Of a DNA stretch of 64,000 nucleotides, positions 52,865 through 63,910 are shown piece by piece. Both the position numbers and the translations under genes were made by a program. The stretch spans positions 19,678-83,677 of the forward strand of contig JAGHQL010000118.1 in assembly GCA_020080175.1 (NCBI GenBank), in the 5' to 3' direction. The notes under the pieces were generated by a model. That model was not told the DNA's origin and did not search any database. It was given only the letters and a program-made list of their open reading frames with translations. Numbering within the stretch: position 1 is the first letter of the stretch; each line of letters starts with the position of its first letter. This stretch comes from Glutinoglossum americanum (lineage: Eukaryota; Ascomycota; Geoglossomycetes; Geoglossales; Geoglossaceae).

Positions 52865-55800
52865 TCACATCACTACACAGTCACCCTCATTTTGTTTAGT
52901 CATATTAGAACGGGAGTGCCGCTCCCTTGATTTCTGTACCTTTGAACCGCCACTCTTGAGCTCTTCTAGGCGTTCACGAGCCTTCGGGAAGTTTTGTGCT
53001 GCCTATTGTTAGAAAAGGGTATTGTCTTCAATATGTGCAAGCATAAACACCTACCAGCAGCCCGCCAATACCATCTCTTAGCGTCCTCCAAACTTGCAGG
53101 CGTTCCAATCCCCACCTCCGTAAAATAACCTAGGGCATACTCTGCCTTGGCTAAGCCCGCCTGAGCGGCCTTTCGAGCCCAGAGGTAGGCTTCTGTATCG
53201 CTCTGTTGCAGGATCCCCTCTGAGCCTGTCAGATACCAGCCACTCAAGGCTAGTTCGCTCTGATGCTCTCCTTGTACAGCAGCGCGACTATACCATATAA
53301 TGCTTTGCCTATGGTCAATCGGATATCCCAGGCTTCCGTATTCAAATGCACACCCAATGCGGAATTGCGAGAATTTATATCCAAGCTCGGCAGCTTGAGT
53401 GAATAGCTGGCTTGCGTAGTTTTCATCCCTTATGATAGAGTCGTTGCTTCCAGCATTTTCATAGAGGAGACCCTTCAAATGAACCATGAGCTTACACCAC
53501 AAAGTCAAAGAGTTGATTCACACCTACCAGTTCGTGAAGAGCATGGGGGTTTTCTTCATCTGCTCTCTCAACCGCCCGCTTCAGCCAGACAATGGCCTCT
53601 CGTGGATTTTTTGGCTGACCAAGGAGGCCCTTAAGTAGGATTATTCCCATTTTATACATAGCTGGTGTGTCTCCCAGGGTAGCAGCTCTTTTATACCATT
53701 GAATTGCCTTGAGTGGGTCCTTTTTCGTACCGCCGCCGTCTTCATGCCCCATCTCACAGCAGACAGCTGTTCTATAAGCTGAAGACGCATGCCCAAGCTT
53801 CGCAGCGGACTGATATAGATTGAAAGCTTCTTTCTGGTCTGGCTCAAGACCTAATAGGCCCCTCCCGTAGCAATCTGCGAGGTAAAACATAGCTTCGGCA
53901 TAGTTTGCATTTACGAGCTTCTTTATGAGCCTATGGGCGTCGAAGATAAACTTTTCACGGGCTCTATTCCTGCTTTTAGGGTCTGCTCCTCCCCCATCAT
54001 CAACCAAAACTGCAGCCGCTTCAACCCACTTCTTTGCCAGGAGTAGTTGTGCGGCTTGGTCTGAAGGATTAGCGTCAACGAATCGCTTCAGGCGTTCCAA
54101 TTCATCGTAAGTAATAGGAACGGAATTCCTGCGCTCTCCCAAGTTGTCCGCCTGAGCGGCCGAGTTCGGCGGTGGGTCTTGATTAGCCAGCACCCCGGTG
54201 TTGTTATACTGCCTGATAGGTGGAGGAGGGCTGGCTTGACGAAGAACAGAGCCTGGCATAAGTCCCGGCCGTATCGGCGTCGGGTGCTGTGGAAGAGCAT
54301 CAGGGTTCCCAAATCTGGCCGAAGACGAGGGTTGTCGGGCAGGCGGGGCACCAACATTTGACATGTTTTCGTTAGGTGATCGGTGTGAAGCAGAAGGGCC
54401 GATCGGCGGCATTCCAGCACCAGGGTTTGTTCGCTGTCTTAGAGGCAATTGCTGCCGAGAACCGGGAGGCATCTGCGGTCTAGGGCCTGGCCGCATTTGC
54501 GGCATAGATCCGGGGGGGGGTTGCTGGCGATATTCAGGGAGCGCCCGATTTCCAGGGCCTGGAGGGTAATGCTGCTGGGGACCCGGAGGACGTTGCTGAT
54601 AGTATTGGCCATTATTCCACGTCTGCGATCGAACAGGGCCTTGCCCTTCGGCAAATCGGGGACCCCCTCGACCCCTAGGTTGGCTATAACCATTGGAAGG
54701 CATATTCGGGGGTCCATATCCGTTTCCTTGATACTGCGGCTCGGCTGGGTTTGCGTATTGCTGAGGGACCGCTGGTGTGGCCGGCACATCGCCGGCCACT
54801 TCAAACACATTGCCTCCAACGTTAGCATTCACCGTACGCTGGTCTGCATGGACCCTCCTAAAGTCCGGCTGTGATCTACTTCGCTGCACTTGAGCAGTGT
54901 AGTCGCGCGCCTGCTGTGGTTCAATTGGCCGTGCGGCGTTCTGACGAAGGCTGTTTGAATGCACAGGGTGAGGGGCCGGGAGGGCTTGCCCAAGACCTGG
55001 TAGGTGATTTTCGATGGACATTCCTCGTTTGTGGTTAGATGATTGCGAAGGCTGGGCATCAAAATTAGGCATATCTTCTTCGATAGGTTGTTGGGTCGCA
55101 CTGGAGGGTTGCAAAGGTTGAACGTCCAACTCTTCTCTACCAGACTGTCCATGCACATGGCTATTGTGTTGCACATCATGATTGTCGCTCTCGCTATCGA
55201 AGTAGGCATCTAAAACATCACCAAAGCTTTCCTCCCTCTTGTGGTCATGGTAGGTCTCACTTCCTGCAGTCTGTGGCCGGTCGGTTGGGTATTGTTTTTC
55301 TACAGTAGGCGCTGCAGCTCCCTGGGGCAAAAACCCTCTGCCCTCAGGGCCATGGTATCCAGCGGTAGGACCCGGCTCTTGCCATGACGTTTGTTCAACG
55401 TATTGATGGCCTGAATCCTGGTGTTTCGCCACATTATGGTGCCCGCCACCAAAGCCATGCTCATGGTAGCCCTGCCCACCTTGTGCGTTGTAATTCGCGT
55501 CGCCAGTTATTGTTGCATGCGTAGGAGAATTCTCCGAACCTTGGTTCTGTCCAGGAGAATCAAGATTTCTCTGACCATTTTGATGTTGTCCTCTACTTCT
55601 CGTCGAACGTTGGCTACCCTTACTACCTGCAGTTCGCGGCCTTCCATCATGCGGTACGTTGTCAATACTATTCGGAACGCCCCCGTTGGTAGTTACATCA
55701 TTCGCCGTCGGCTCATCGATTGATCCAGGATTCTGCGCTTTGCCCTTGGTTGTGGTAAATGAAGGAAACGGACCATCCCAGCCAGCCGTCTTAGTTGGCA

Positions 55801-56284
55801 CACGCCGCGTATCTTGTACCCTTGGCTCATCTACGAGCGAAAGAATCAGCATCAATTAGAAGGCAGATGGGTTGATGAGAAGATTCGGCGCCATACCTGG
55901 TACATATGAAGACGCGGCGGGAGATTGATAATCCCCCAGAACCGCCTGCCCAATTCCATGACCATTTCCTTGCTCAGAGCCATAATCTCCACCATAGACA
56001 TCGCCTACTGGCTGCCCCGTCTTAGAGTCTTGGGGCTTATATTGTACCCCACCCCGATAGAATCCGTCATTGGGATAGACACGATGATAGGCGCCGGGTG
56101 ACCGCGGCGGATGTCCAGAGGAACTATTCAGACCCCCATAAGAAGTTCCAAACCGGCCTTCATCGTGGGCATAAGCCCCGTTCGCATAGTCGTTGTACGA
56201 GCCGTCTTGAGAGCTGTGTTGGTACGGGTCCTGATGTTGGTGAGGCGGATATTGCTGAGTATGGGAGTTCTGATTATAGGCCAT
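52865..56284 (-). CDS. SKT5: Skt5/Chs4-like chitin synthase III activator, Sel1 repeats
   Basis: Exons 55897-56284, 53528-55830, 53055-53472 and 52865-52998 encode 1080 residues. Skt5/Chs4 activates chitin synthase III and tethers it at the bud neck or septum. The first 650 residues are Gln/Pro/Gly/His-rich and probably disordered. The Sel1-repeat domain starts near YDELERLKRFVDANPSDQAA and contains repeats such as AEAMFYLADCYGRGLLGLEP, ALHELGLLYENAG and AEYALGYFTEVGIGTP. It ends with YWRAAAQNFPKARERLEELK. The chain ends in Cys-Val-Val-Met, a CaaX box suited to farnesylation, as in yeast Chs4. The last intron acceptor (ATAGGCAG) was chosen because the nearer AG breaks the frame. Confidence 0.94.
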
Positions 56285-57405
56285 GTTCCTTCTGGATATT
56301 TATTTTCAACTGCGATAAGCGATGTGAGGCGTGGCGCAAGTGTTTGAGCAGCCCTCGTAGACGTGATTAGCATAAAATAGTATCCTCTTGATTTCTACAG
56401 TCCAAGCTCCAGATGAATGAGGGGTTGCTATGGTGAACCATGGGCCGAAGTCCCATACAGGACTTAATGAAGCCTCAGTTGCAAGTTTTTGAGTTGAAGA
56501 AGCGCGTCCACAGAATGAAATCCGACGAAATCTTCTCGCCCAGAGCGAAACTGAAAAGGCGCACGCCAAACTAGGGCGCGGGGTTAACAGCCTTCTTGTC
56601 TGAGACAGCTAGCAATCCAGCAGGAATAGTTCGTAAATCAAAGTAGTCGCCAGGAGAAGTTGCAGTGACTGCAGGTACAAGAAAGCCCAAAGGAGTTTGC
56701 GATCACGAATACGAAAGGGAGCGGTTGGAACAAACTTTGGCCCTGGCTTCACACAACGAGCAAAGCGGGAGCCGAGTAAAATAAAAATGGCAAACCTCAG
56801 CCAAAATAAAACCAGAGAAGGAAGGACAGGAGCATAGAAGCAGAATAAAGCCGACTAAAAGAAGAACTGGAGTTTCGAGAGTCTGAAGTCTGGAGTTCCG
56901 GAGAGGTTCCGCTTCAGCTGTGGAAATATCCGAGAAATTCTGATACATTCAATAGTTTTCTGTCAGACCCACCAGACAATGCGAAAAAGGATTGGGCAGG
57001 CTGCCCATGCATGCATGGGCTACAGCAGGTCCCAAAAACTTGTGCAGCTATTTCCCCTGTGCAATGACCGCACACACACCCCGTTTTTCATGCTATGAAG
57101 CCCTTGCGAAACGGCGAGTGCCACAGCCGATTCGCTATACATAAATAAACGTGCCAGCATTCCACATCCAATGACGGCGAGCTGAGGGCATCAAAGAAGT
57201 CGCCCGAAAACGAATGACAGCAAAAACGAGAAAGGAGCTCCTACCGTTTTGCTGCCCTTCCTCTTGATCTGAGACATTCATCTCGTTCATCTTTGAGCTC
57301 CACATTTGAGAGTCTCAATATAGTTTAGTCTGTGGCAGTGCCAACACCCCATCTTAACATTCGTTTATTTCGCCCAAGGCAATTATTGTCATCCACGCGT
57401 GCCAA
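56285..57405. promoter_or_regulatory. Long divergent promoter of SKT5 and CBP4
   Basis: 1.12 kb between divergent genes, long for this window, and likely to include extended leaders. A palindromic GCATGCATGC-like word lies near 57007-57018. Upstream minus-strand frames (for example 56703-56948) have no family features. Confidence 0.4.
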
Positions 57406-57948
57406 ATGCCAAACCCTGGGACCTACGCAAAGATGATCGCAGCGTATGTAAACGCATCCAATCGACATTCTCATTCATGGCTGCAGACTAATCTCCCCTG
57501 AAAAGTGGCGCACTTCTGTGCATTGGGGGTCCAGCGTTGGTCTATTACGTCTCTCCAACGGAAGAAGAACTCTTCAAGGTGCGATATCGTTTTATGAACG
57601 TTTACCGAGCTTGGCCGACCTTCTCACGTTGAACTCGTAGAGATATAATCCCGACCTTCAGAAACGGTCCCTACAAGACAGAGAGAAACGGCAAGAGGAC
57701 TTTGACAACTTTGTCACCAAGCTGAAGGAATATTCAAAGTCAAACAAGCCAAGTAGAGCTCCCACCGAGCGTGCTATCATCTCGATTAGTACAGCTAACG
57801 ATCTTCCTATTCTATAGTATGGGATGTTGCGGCTGAGGATGATAGAAAAAACCGTGCAAAACAGGCCCTGAAGCAGCAGCGAACTGCTGAGGAGTTACAA
57901 AGACAACGAGATGCTCTAAAGGAAGAACAAAATTCCTCCACCCAGTGA
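57406..57948 (+). CDS. CBP4: Cbp4, cytochrome bc1 complex assembly factor
   Basis: Exons 57406-57443, 57506-57578, 57641-57752 and 57818-57948 encode 117 residues. Cbp4 binds newly made cytochrome b and helps assemble respiratory complex III in the inner mitochondrial membrane. The N-terminus [20 protein letters not shown] leads into one membrane helix ([11 protein letters not shown]). The hallmark [19 protein letters not shown] follows, then [16 protein letters not shown] and IWDVAAEDD. The C-terminal third is a charged coiled coil. The acceptor of the first intron (CCTGAAAAG) is atypical, but it follows a GACTAAT branch site and restores the motif. Confidence 0.92.
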
Positions 57949-58579
57949 TAACGCGCTCATGTCCTCCCTATGCGCAACTACTTGTACATACATACACTCT
58001 GTCGGGATAAGGGAATTGATGTCCATAGTAACAGCGGACCTCACTCTACAAATTCAATTCAGGATGGCCATGAGAACTTGAATAACTCCAGAAATTATTA
58101 TAAAATTCTCTTCAACCAAGCCTCGCGGGCGATCCCAGTACCCCAGCAGGATAGACCGCCCTCAGAGCCCGAGATATGACCTATGTTCAGGGATTCAAAC
58201 TTCCAAGGGTGGCATCGGGCAAAGCATCAATGATTGCCAAACATCTTGTACCGCTCGACCTCGCTATCAGCTGCACCACTCAGTCCGAAACAAGTTCAAG
58301 CTACCGTTCTCGGCATTTAACGTATCAAACCTTGTGGTCGAGAGATATTGTTTGGCAAATTTTTTTACAATTCCTCCTAAAGAACGAAGATGTCGCCCCA
58401 TATTCAGGGTTTGTAGAAAGGTCCAATACACGCCATTCGGCACACAATAGCCTGCAAATAACGAGACCGTACCCTTTTACCAGCCCCACTAACAAGGGTT
58501 ATACTTTACTTAATCCCAAATCACTGCGTGGAAAACCGCAAGATGCCAGAACCCATGGCTGTCGATGGGGATTAGCTGT
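57949..58579. other. Intergenic between converging genes
   Basis: 631 bp with the 3' ends of CBP4 and malate synthase. A 210-codon plus-strand frame crosses 58176-58808, but it is antisense to the last exons of malate synthase and has no family features. Confidence 0.45.
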
Positions 58580-60486
58580 TCACAATTTGGCTGCTGTACT
58601 CCCCACTGTAGTTATTTCGTTGTACAGAAGCCTGAAAGAAGTATTAGCGCTTCCGATACCCTTCGCCCAAAAATTACGGATCTTACGTAGTCAGGAAGTC
58701 GGCATAATCTTCACCGGTAACTTGACCAGCGAAGTACTGTGCGGCAAGGTGATACTTGCTACCCTTAGGTGCTCTTGCAGTGAGCGCATCTGCTTGCTCA
58801 CGAAGTAACTTCAGGCAATACGCTCTGTCCACCTTCTTCCCTTCGGCTGTCGTCACCCCATGGCGAGACCACTGCCAAAGCTGACTACGACTCACTTCGG
58901 CCGTGGCGGCATCCTCCTAATTTTCAAATTAGATCACCGGTATTTTAGAGGGCCATTCGCCTGTCACGCACCATCAGGTAGTTAATCGGTATACACCCAA
59001 CCCCCCTTAACCAGCCTTCCATATAACCGAGGCCGATATCTAGGTTCTTCCGGATCCCTGCCTCAGTAATCTTGCCCGGTACATTCATGTTCAGTAGGTC
59101 ATTCCCGGTAATTCTAACATCTTCCCTCCGCACAAACAATTGATTGGGCGTCGGCATGTGTTTATTGAACACTTCGGAGGCAATAGATGCCAATGCAGGG
59201 TGAGCTACCCATGTTCCATCATGGCCAGCTTTTACTTCACGGAGCTTATCCGCGTAAACGCTTTGCATCGCGATTTCATTCGCTTTTGGGTCGTCCTTGA
59301 TTGGGATTTGGGCAGCCATTCCCCCCTAAAAGTCGATTAAATTTCAATTCCTGTCATTATTCTTTGCGAAGCACAAGAGCATACCATAGCGTGAACCCCT
59401 CTTTTATGGCAAGTCTTGATCAACAACTTGACATATGCATCCATGAATGGGACGGTCATTGTCACAGCCGATCTGTCCGGAAGTACAAAGTTCGAGTTCT
59501 GGCGAAATTTCTTTATCACGCTGAAGATGTAATCCCACCGTCCGCAGTTCAGGCCTGAGCTATGGTCACGGAGCTCGTAGATGATCTAAGAGACCACCCA
59601 ATCAGTTAAATAAACTAGCTTAAGAGGTGACCCCGGATTTACCTCGTCCATTTCAAAGGCAGCCAGTATGGTCTCAATTAGAACGGTACCTCTAATAGTG
59701 CCCCTCGGGATCGCTATGTAGTCCTGGGAGAGGTTGAAAACGTCATTCCAAAGTCGCGCCTCCAGATGGGACTCCATCTTCGGCAAATAGAAATACGGAC
59801 CGGATCCTCGCTTCATGAGTTCTTTTGCGTTGTGGAAGAAGTAGAGTCCAAAGTCAAATAGACTTCCGGAAATTGGCTCCCCGTCAATTGTGAAATGTTT
59901 TTCCTCCAGATGCCAGCCTCGAGGACGTACAATCAAGGTTGGTAAGGTTCGGTCAGTACGCAGCTTGTATTCCTTTTGACCCTGCTTAAAGTCAACTTGT
60001 CGGCGGATGGCATCGTAAAGATTCAGCTGTCCATTGACCATGTTCGCCCATGTTGGTGCGCTCGAATCTGGTCACATGGAAAGTTAGCCAAGCGCGACAG
60101 CAGCTCGGAGATGTTAGAAACGTGCCCTCAAAGTCGGCCATGTATGTCCAAACGTCCGAATTCAGGGCATTAACAACCATTTTCCGGTCTGTTGGTCCAG
60201 TAATCTCAACTCGCCTGTCGACCAGGCCAGGAGCGGGCGGCGCACCCTTCCACGTATCATTCTCGCGAATGTGCTTGGTCTCCTGGAGGAAATCGGGAAG
60301 GTTACCCTTATCTAGCTCGGCTTGCCTGATCACTCGACGTTGGAGAAGTGCCTTGCGAGTAGGATTGAATGATCGATGAAGAAGAGCCAGAAAAGCAATT
60401 GCTTCCCTGTTAAGGAGCTTGCTAGCCGCACCATCGAGAGGCCCAAGGATGCTCACATCCTTAACAATGCTGTCAATAGTTGTCAT
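58580..60486 (-). CDS. MLS1: Malate synthase, peroxisomal
   Basis: Exons 60126-60486, 59643-60067, 59385-59585, 58972-59325, 58687-58916 and 58580-58631 encode 540 residues, the usual length. The enzyme condenses glyoxylate with acetyl-CoA in the glyoxylate cycle, needed for growth on fatty acids or acetate. The family signature is present as [16 protein letters not shown]; others are [40 protein letters not shown] and [15 protein letters not shown]. The last 52 bp exon supplies the ending Ala-Ala-Lys-Leu, a type 1 peroxisomal signal. The first intron seems to start with GC rather than GT (AGG/GCACGT at 60125); only this joins DFE to DSSAPTW in frame. Confidence 0.95.
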
Positions 60487-61496
60487 TCTGATAAAGATGA
60501 AAACCGCAGCGACAAGAGGTCAAATATTATATATCTGCTTCACGAACGAGACAGCCACTGGTCTTCTCTGAGGGGAGCAAAGGGAGTGAAGAAACGCGGC
60601 GGGGAAGCTGGGTGTTCGGGTATGCCCTATATACATTAGATAGGATAGACTACGGCAAAAAGAAGTCGGACCATGGGTCGGTAACACCTCGACGCTTCGG
60701 GCGGAGGGAAACAGTTGGCTTGTGAAGGCGGGGAATTGCCACCAACAGCAACGCCTGGGTGACAAACACGTAAATAGGGCATATTTTTGGCACTAGTACT
60801 TCTCCAGATATACGCGTTCCACCTCACCCAAGAACAATCAAATTTATCCCGTCTGAGTCTCGCTCTTGTCTCAGATGCTGTTGTCAGGAATGAGTGATGT
60901 CGGTAATCCAGAGCTTGCCTCCGGACCTCGGCTTAAGCCCGACCGACTACGACCGACTTTGCCCGAGATCACACAACAAAATGCCTGACGTCAAACAACA
61001 CCCATCTTTCGGTGCCATACCGTCGCTAGTTGGACGTCTGGGTCTGATATCTCTTTCATCATAGCTTTTACTAGAGCCAACAAGATTCAATATTCATGGC
61101 TCGCTGATCAGAACTGCCGCAGGTTGGGAAATGATTACGCTTCCAGAGTTACCGTGACGATTAACAGCTGCCATTAACTTAGGAGCGGAGTCCCTAGAGA
61201 TCGGATAGTAAGCATATCGTATGGTGGGAGTTGAGCGTATCGGCGGCACAGGTCGTTCGGTAACCGAACAGTAGTAGCTCGATCATTGGTCCGTTCTCTA
61301 CAGCCCTATACTTTATCGTACTCGCTTAAGACGGCTAATAAATTTCACTTTTACGCTCCGACGTCGTATGAAGTACTTGAGGCTGATTGCTTCAGAATAA
61401 AAAGATAAAATAAATTCTTTAATAATATGTTCAGAGTATTTATAAAATTTGATCAATAAGAATTCTTTTTGGACTTCTATTAATTTATATATATAG
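60487..61496. other. Gene-free region upstream of malate synthase
   Basis: About 1 kb with the malate synthase promoter at its left. Its right end (61395-61496) becomes strongly A/T-rich, marking the edge of the repeat block. No gene was recognised. Confidence 0.45.
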
Positions 61497-61680
61497 TGTA
61501 AGGGATGCGGCTAGTGTTACCTATACCACTTCCACTTGCTTCGCTGAATTGGTACTAGTACAGCACCTTCGTTCTGAGGGCTTTCAGGTATAACATCATG
61601 TATCGCGGACTTCGCACCCCTTTTGAAGGGAGTTACTGACCTCATTAGGAGGACAGCAATTAGTTCTATTACATATTGAA
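61497..61680 (+). repeat. Left arm, outer part, of an inverted repeat
   Basis: This 184 bp segment matches the reverse complement of about 62975-63162 over its full length. By eye the differences are C/T and A/G changes only. The solo LTR interrupts the arm directly after it, and the arm resumes at 62144. Confidence 0.85.
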
Positions 61681-62143
61681 TGTGACGGCTGCTTATATAA
61701 GCTGGGCCACGAAGGTTGGGTACCGCGGGCATCAAGGCTAAGCTAGCCCTAAGAGGCTGGTCACGACGAAATAAGGGGGGGCCAGCTGTGTGGCCCCATG
61801 CTTCTATGTGGAGTTCCTATGATACCTGTGCAGTTTCTTCACCACCAGCCGTGCTTCTATGTAGAGTTCCTATGATGCTGTGCAGTTTTTTCACTGCTAG
61901 CCATGCTCCTATGTGGAGTTCCTATAATGCTCATGTAGTTCTTTCGTCAGCTGTGCTCCCATGTGGAGTTCCTATAATGACGTTATTGGTGGGGCCTTGC
62001 AGGCCCTCCTCGTATGTCACTGGCTTAATGTATTATGTATAAGGTGAACTCTCCCTATGCTCCACCAGCCTTCCTCAGGGCTAGCCCTCCTTCTCAGCTT
62101 GTTTGATAGCCCACTAAGCTCTTACCCGGTAGCTATCGTAACA
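61681..62143 (+). mobile_element. Solo LTR of a retrotransposon, 463 bp
   Basis: The element begins TGTGACGG and ends CGTAACA, so it has TG...CA ends with short inverted terminal repeats. It is flanked by the 5 bp words TTGAA (61676-61680) and TTAAA (62144-62148), a target duplication with one G/A change. It splits an inverted-repeat arm whose other copy is uninterrupted, which proves insertion. No internal region or second LTR adjoins it. Its last 90 bp match the reverse complement of 63911-64000. Confidence 0.85.
61795..61985. repeat. Minisatellite inside the LTR, unit about 52 bp
   Basis: About three and a half diverged copies share the core ATGTGGAGTTCCTATGATG and a T-rich spacer with GTGCAGTTTCTTCAC. 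Copies differ mainly by transitions and small length changes. Confidence 0.75.
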
Positions 62144-62296
62144 TTAAATGGCAACAGATTCTAGCTCTCTATATAGCTGTACCACAAAGACGTAACACCA
62201 TATAGCTCAATCATTTAGTTGTAGTGGTCATACTGACTGCATAGACGCTGGTACACTGCTACTGCGACCCATCAGACTTATGTTAAGGTCTAACAT
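62144..62296 (+). repeat. Left arm, inner part, of the inverted repeat
   Basis: This matches the reverse complement of about 62824-62979. I counted about 20 differences over 150 bp, all transitions, many of the CpA to TpA type. It continues the arm broken by the LTR. Confidence 0.85.
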
Positions 62297-62478
62297 ATAG
62301 TTATTATAATCAGATATTCAAAAATAATAATAAACTAAAAATAAATTAAAAATATATAAAAAAAATTTTTTTAAGTATAAAATTTATATATTTTTTATAT
62401 TAAAAAATTACTTTATAAACTTATATTAAAAATTAAAAAATACTTAATAATTTTTAAAAAAACTAGTAAGTTAATTAT
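62297..62478. repeat. Nearly pure A/T tract
   Basis: About 180 bp almost free of G and C, with long A and T runs. The abrupt change from the flanking sequence is unlike any other part of the window. Confidence 0.85.
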
Positions 62479-62540
62479 AAGAAATGCAGCTAGTATTGTC
62501 TATACTGCTTCTACTTACTTTGCTGGATTGGTACCAGCAT
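62479..62540 (+). repeat. Third copy of the inverted-repeat end
   Basis: About 60 bp repeat the first 60 bp of the left arm (61499-61560) in the same direction, again with mostly C/T and G/A differences. The next 115 bp diverge from the arm and match another repeat near 63789. Confidence 0.8.
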
Positions 62541-62655
62541 AGTTGTAAAAACTCTCGATACCAAGGCGACACAAAGGCACTCTGACGTTGAGGAATCTAG
62601 AGAGTTCGATAACAGTGTGATATTGCACCCCGCAATGATGACGATGGCTGGCCGA
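62541..62655 (+). repeat. Direct repeat, copy 1
   Basis: This segment resembles 63789-63905, sharing AAGGCGACA, AAGGCACTCTGACGT and AGTGTGA.AT.GCAC. The reverse strand of both copies can be read as a similar short peptide (VRVPLCRLG and VRVPSCRLD), perhaps a relic of a transposon protein. Confidence 0.65.
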
Positions 62656-62823
62656 CTGGTCTGTGTTTAAGTAAAGTCTAGATGTATGAGAACTAATGGA
62701 TAGACTTGATGGTTGATAGTTCAGGGTAACTTGATGTCGGCCTAGTTTAGAATATAGAGTAGATGAAATAGACTTGATTTTAGTAAGCAAGAGATGTAAA
62801 AGAACTGATCGCTGACCTCCAGC

Positions 62824-63162
62824 GTGTTAGACCTTAGTATAGGTCTGATGGGTCGTAGTGGCAGTGTGCTAGCGTCTATGCAGTCGGTATGACCACTATG
62901 GCTAAATGATCGAGCTATACAGTATTACGCCTTTGTGGTACAGCTATATAGAGAGCTAGAATTTATTACCATTCAATATATAATAGAACTAATTGCTGTC
63001 TTCCTAATGAGGCCAGCAACCCCCTTTAAAAGGGGTGTGGGGTTCGCGATACATGACGTCACATCTGAAAGTCCTCAGAACGAAAGCGCTGTACTAGCAT
63101 CAATCCAGTGAGGCAAGTGAAAGCAGTATAGGTAACGCTAGCCGCATCTCTTATAATGCCTC
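62824..63162 (-). repeat. Right arm of the inverted repeat, uninterrupted
   Basis: This 339 bp copy is continuous where the left arm is split by the LTR, and it shows the empty target site (ATTGAATGG on its own strand). It ends in CTAGCCGCATCTCTTATA, the reverse of the arm start. Confidence 0.85.
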
Positions 63163-63675
63163 CCCCCTTCGAGGCCTGGTCCTCTAGGTCTCAAGTCCTT
63201 TGACCACTGAGTACAATCTGGCTGACTGCTGGACATATAAAGGAGAAATCGAACATCACTCAATATTATTGACTGTCCTACCGCTTGATCTCTATTGTAA
63301 TAATAGCATGAGCCGTCGCAACGCCGGTGCACACCACCCAATACATTCAGCCTCTAGTAGATCCAATTGTGAAGGTGAGAACAAAGGCGTTTCAGAATCG
63401 AATCAGGAGAAACTGTCAATTTGCTTGGCCTAGTCACTATACCAATGTCATAACGACAAACAGGCATCCCAAATGCTGAGGATTAAAGCTAGGACTTGCT
63501 TCTGACTTGCTAGTGTGCCTTCCACATACACATATTCGCTTCTGCTGCATTTTTTCTTTCTTCCTCCTTCAACATCTACACCTGCAGTTGGCCTCACCGC
63601 CAATAACTCCTCTTTTGCTGCCGCTTGCGTTTCTGCCCTCGCTGGGCCCTTTGCTTCCTTTCTACTCCTGTCGCG
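63163..63675. other. Repeat-region spacer
   Basis: About 510 bp. Short frames on both strands lack recognisable features. Composition is near normal, unlike the A/T tract to the left. Confidence 0.4.
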
Positions 63676-63807
63676 ATGCCTCGCGTGAGTCGCTCTAGAC
63701 CTGGGAGCGGCACCAAGCCAACCTTCTCCCACACTAATCGTTGTTGCCTTTGCTGTGCCAAACGATACGCCGTAGATCCAACTGTCATTTGTTGTAAGAA
63801 CCCTTAA
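63676..63807 (+). CDS. Short Cys-rich open frame, likely transposon or gene relic
   Basis: A 43-codon ATG frame begins MPRVSRSRPGSGTKP and has a cluster CCLCC followed later by ICC. The Cys spacing hints at a metal-binding knuckle, but no full motif is present. It ends where the direct repeat begins, so it was probably cut by that repeat. I do not recognise it. Confidence 0.25.
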   Translation: MPRVSRSRPGSGTKPTFSHTNRCCLCCAKRYAVDPTVICCKNP

Positions 63808-63905
63808 TGTCAAGGCGACATGAAGGCACTCTGACGTCAAGGGTTCTCAGGAGGTTCAGTAATAGTGTGACATCGCACCTCACAGCAACAACAATGGTTA
63901 GCCAT
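63789..63905 (+). repeat. Direct repeat, copy 2
   Basis: It matches 62541-62655 in the same direction and is followed at once by the partial LTR. Confidence 0.65.
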
Positions 63906-63910
63906 CTGGC

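Noticed and set aside
58176-58808. 210-codon plus-strand frame
   Set aside because: It overlaps the final exons of malate synthase on the other strand and shows no protein family features.
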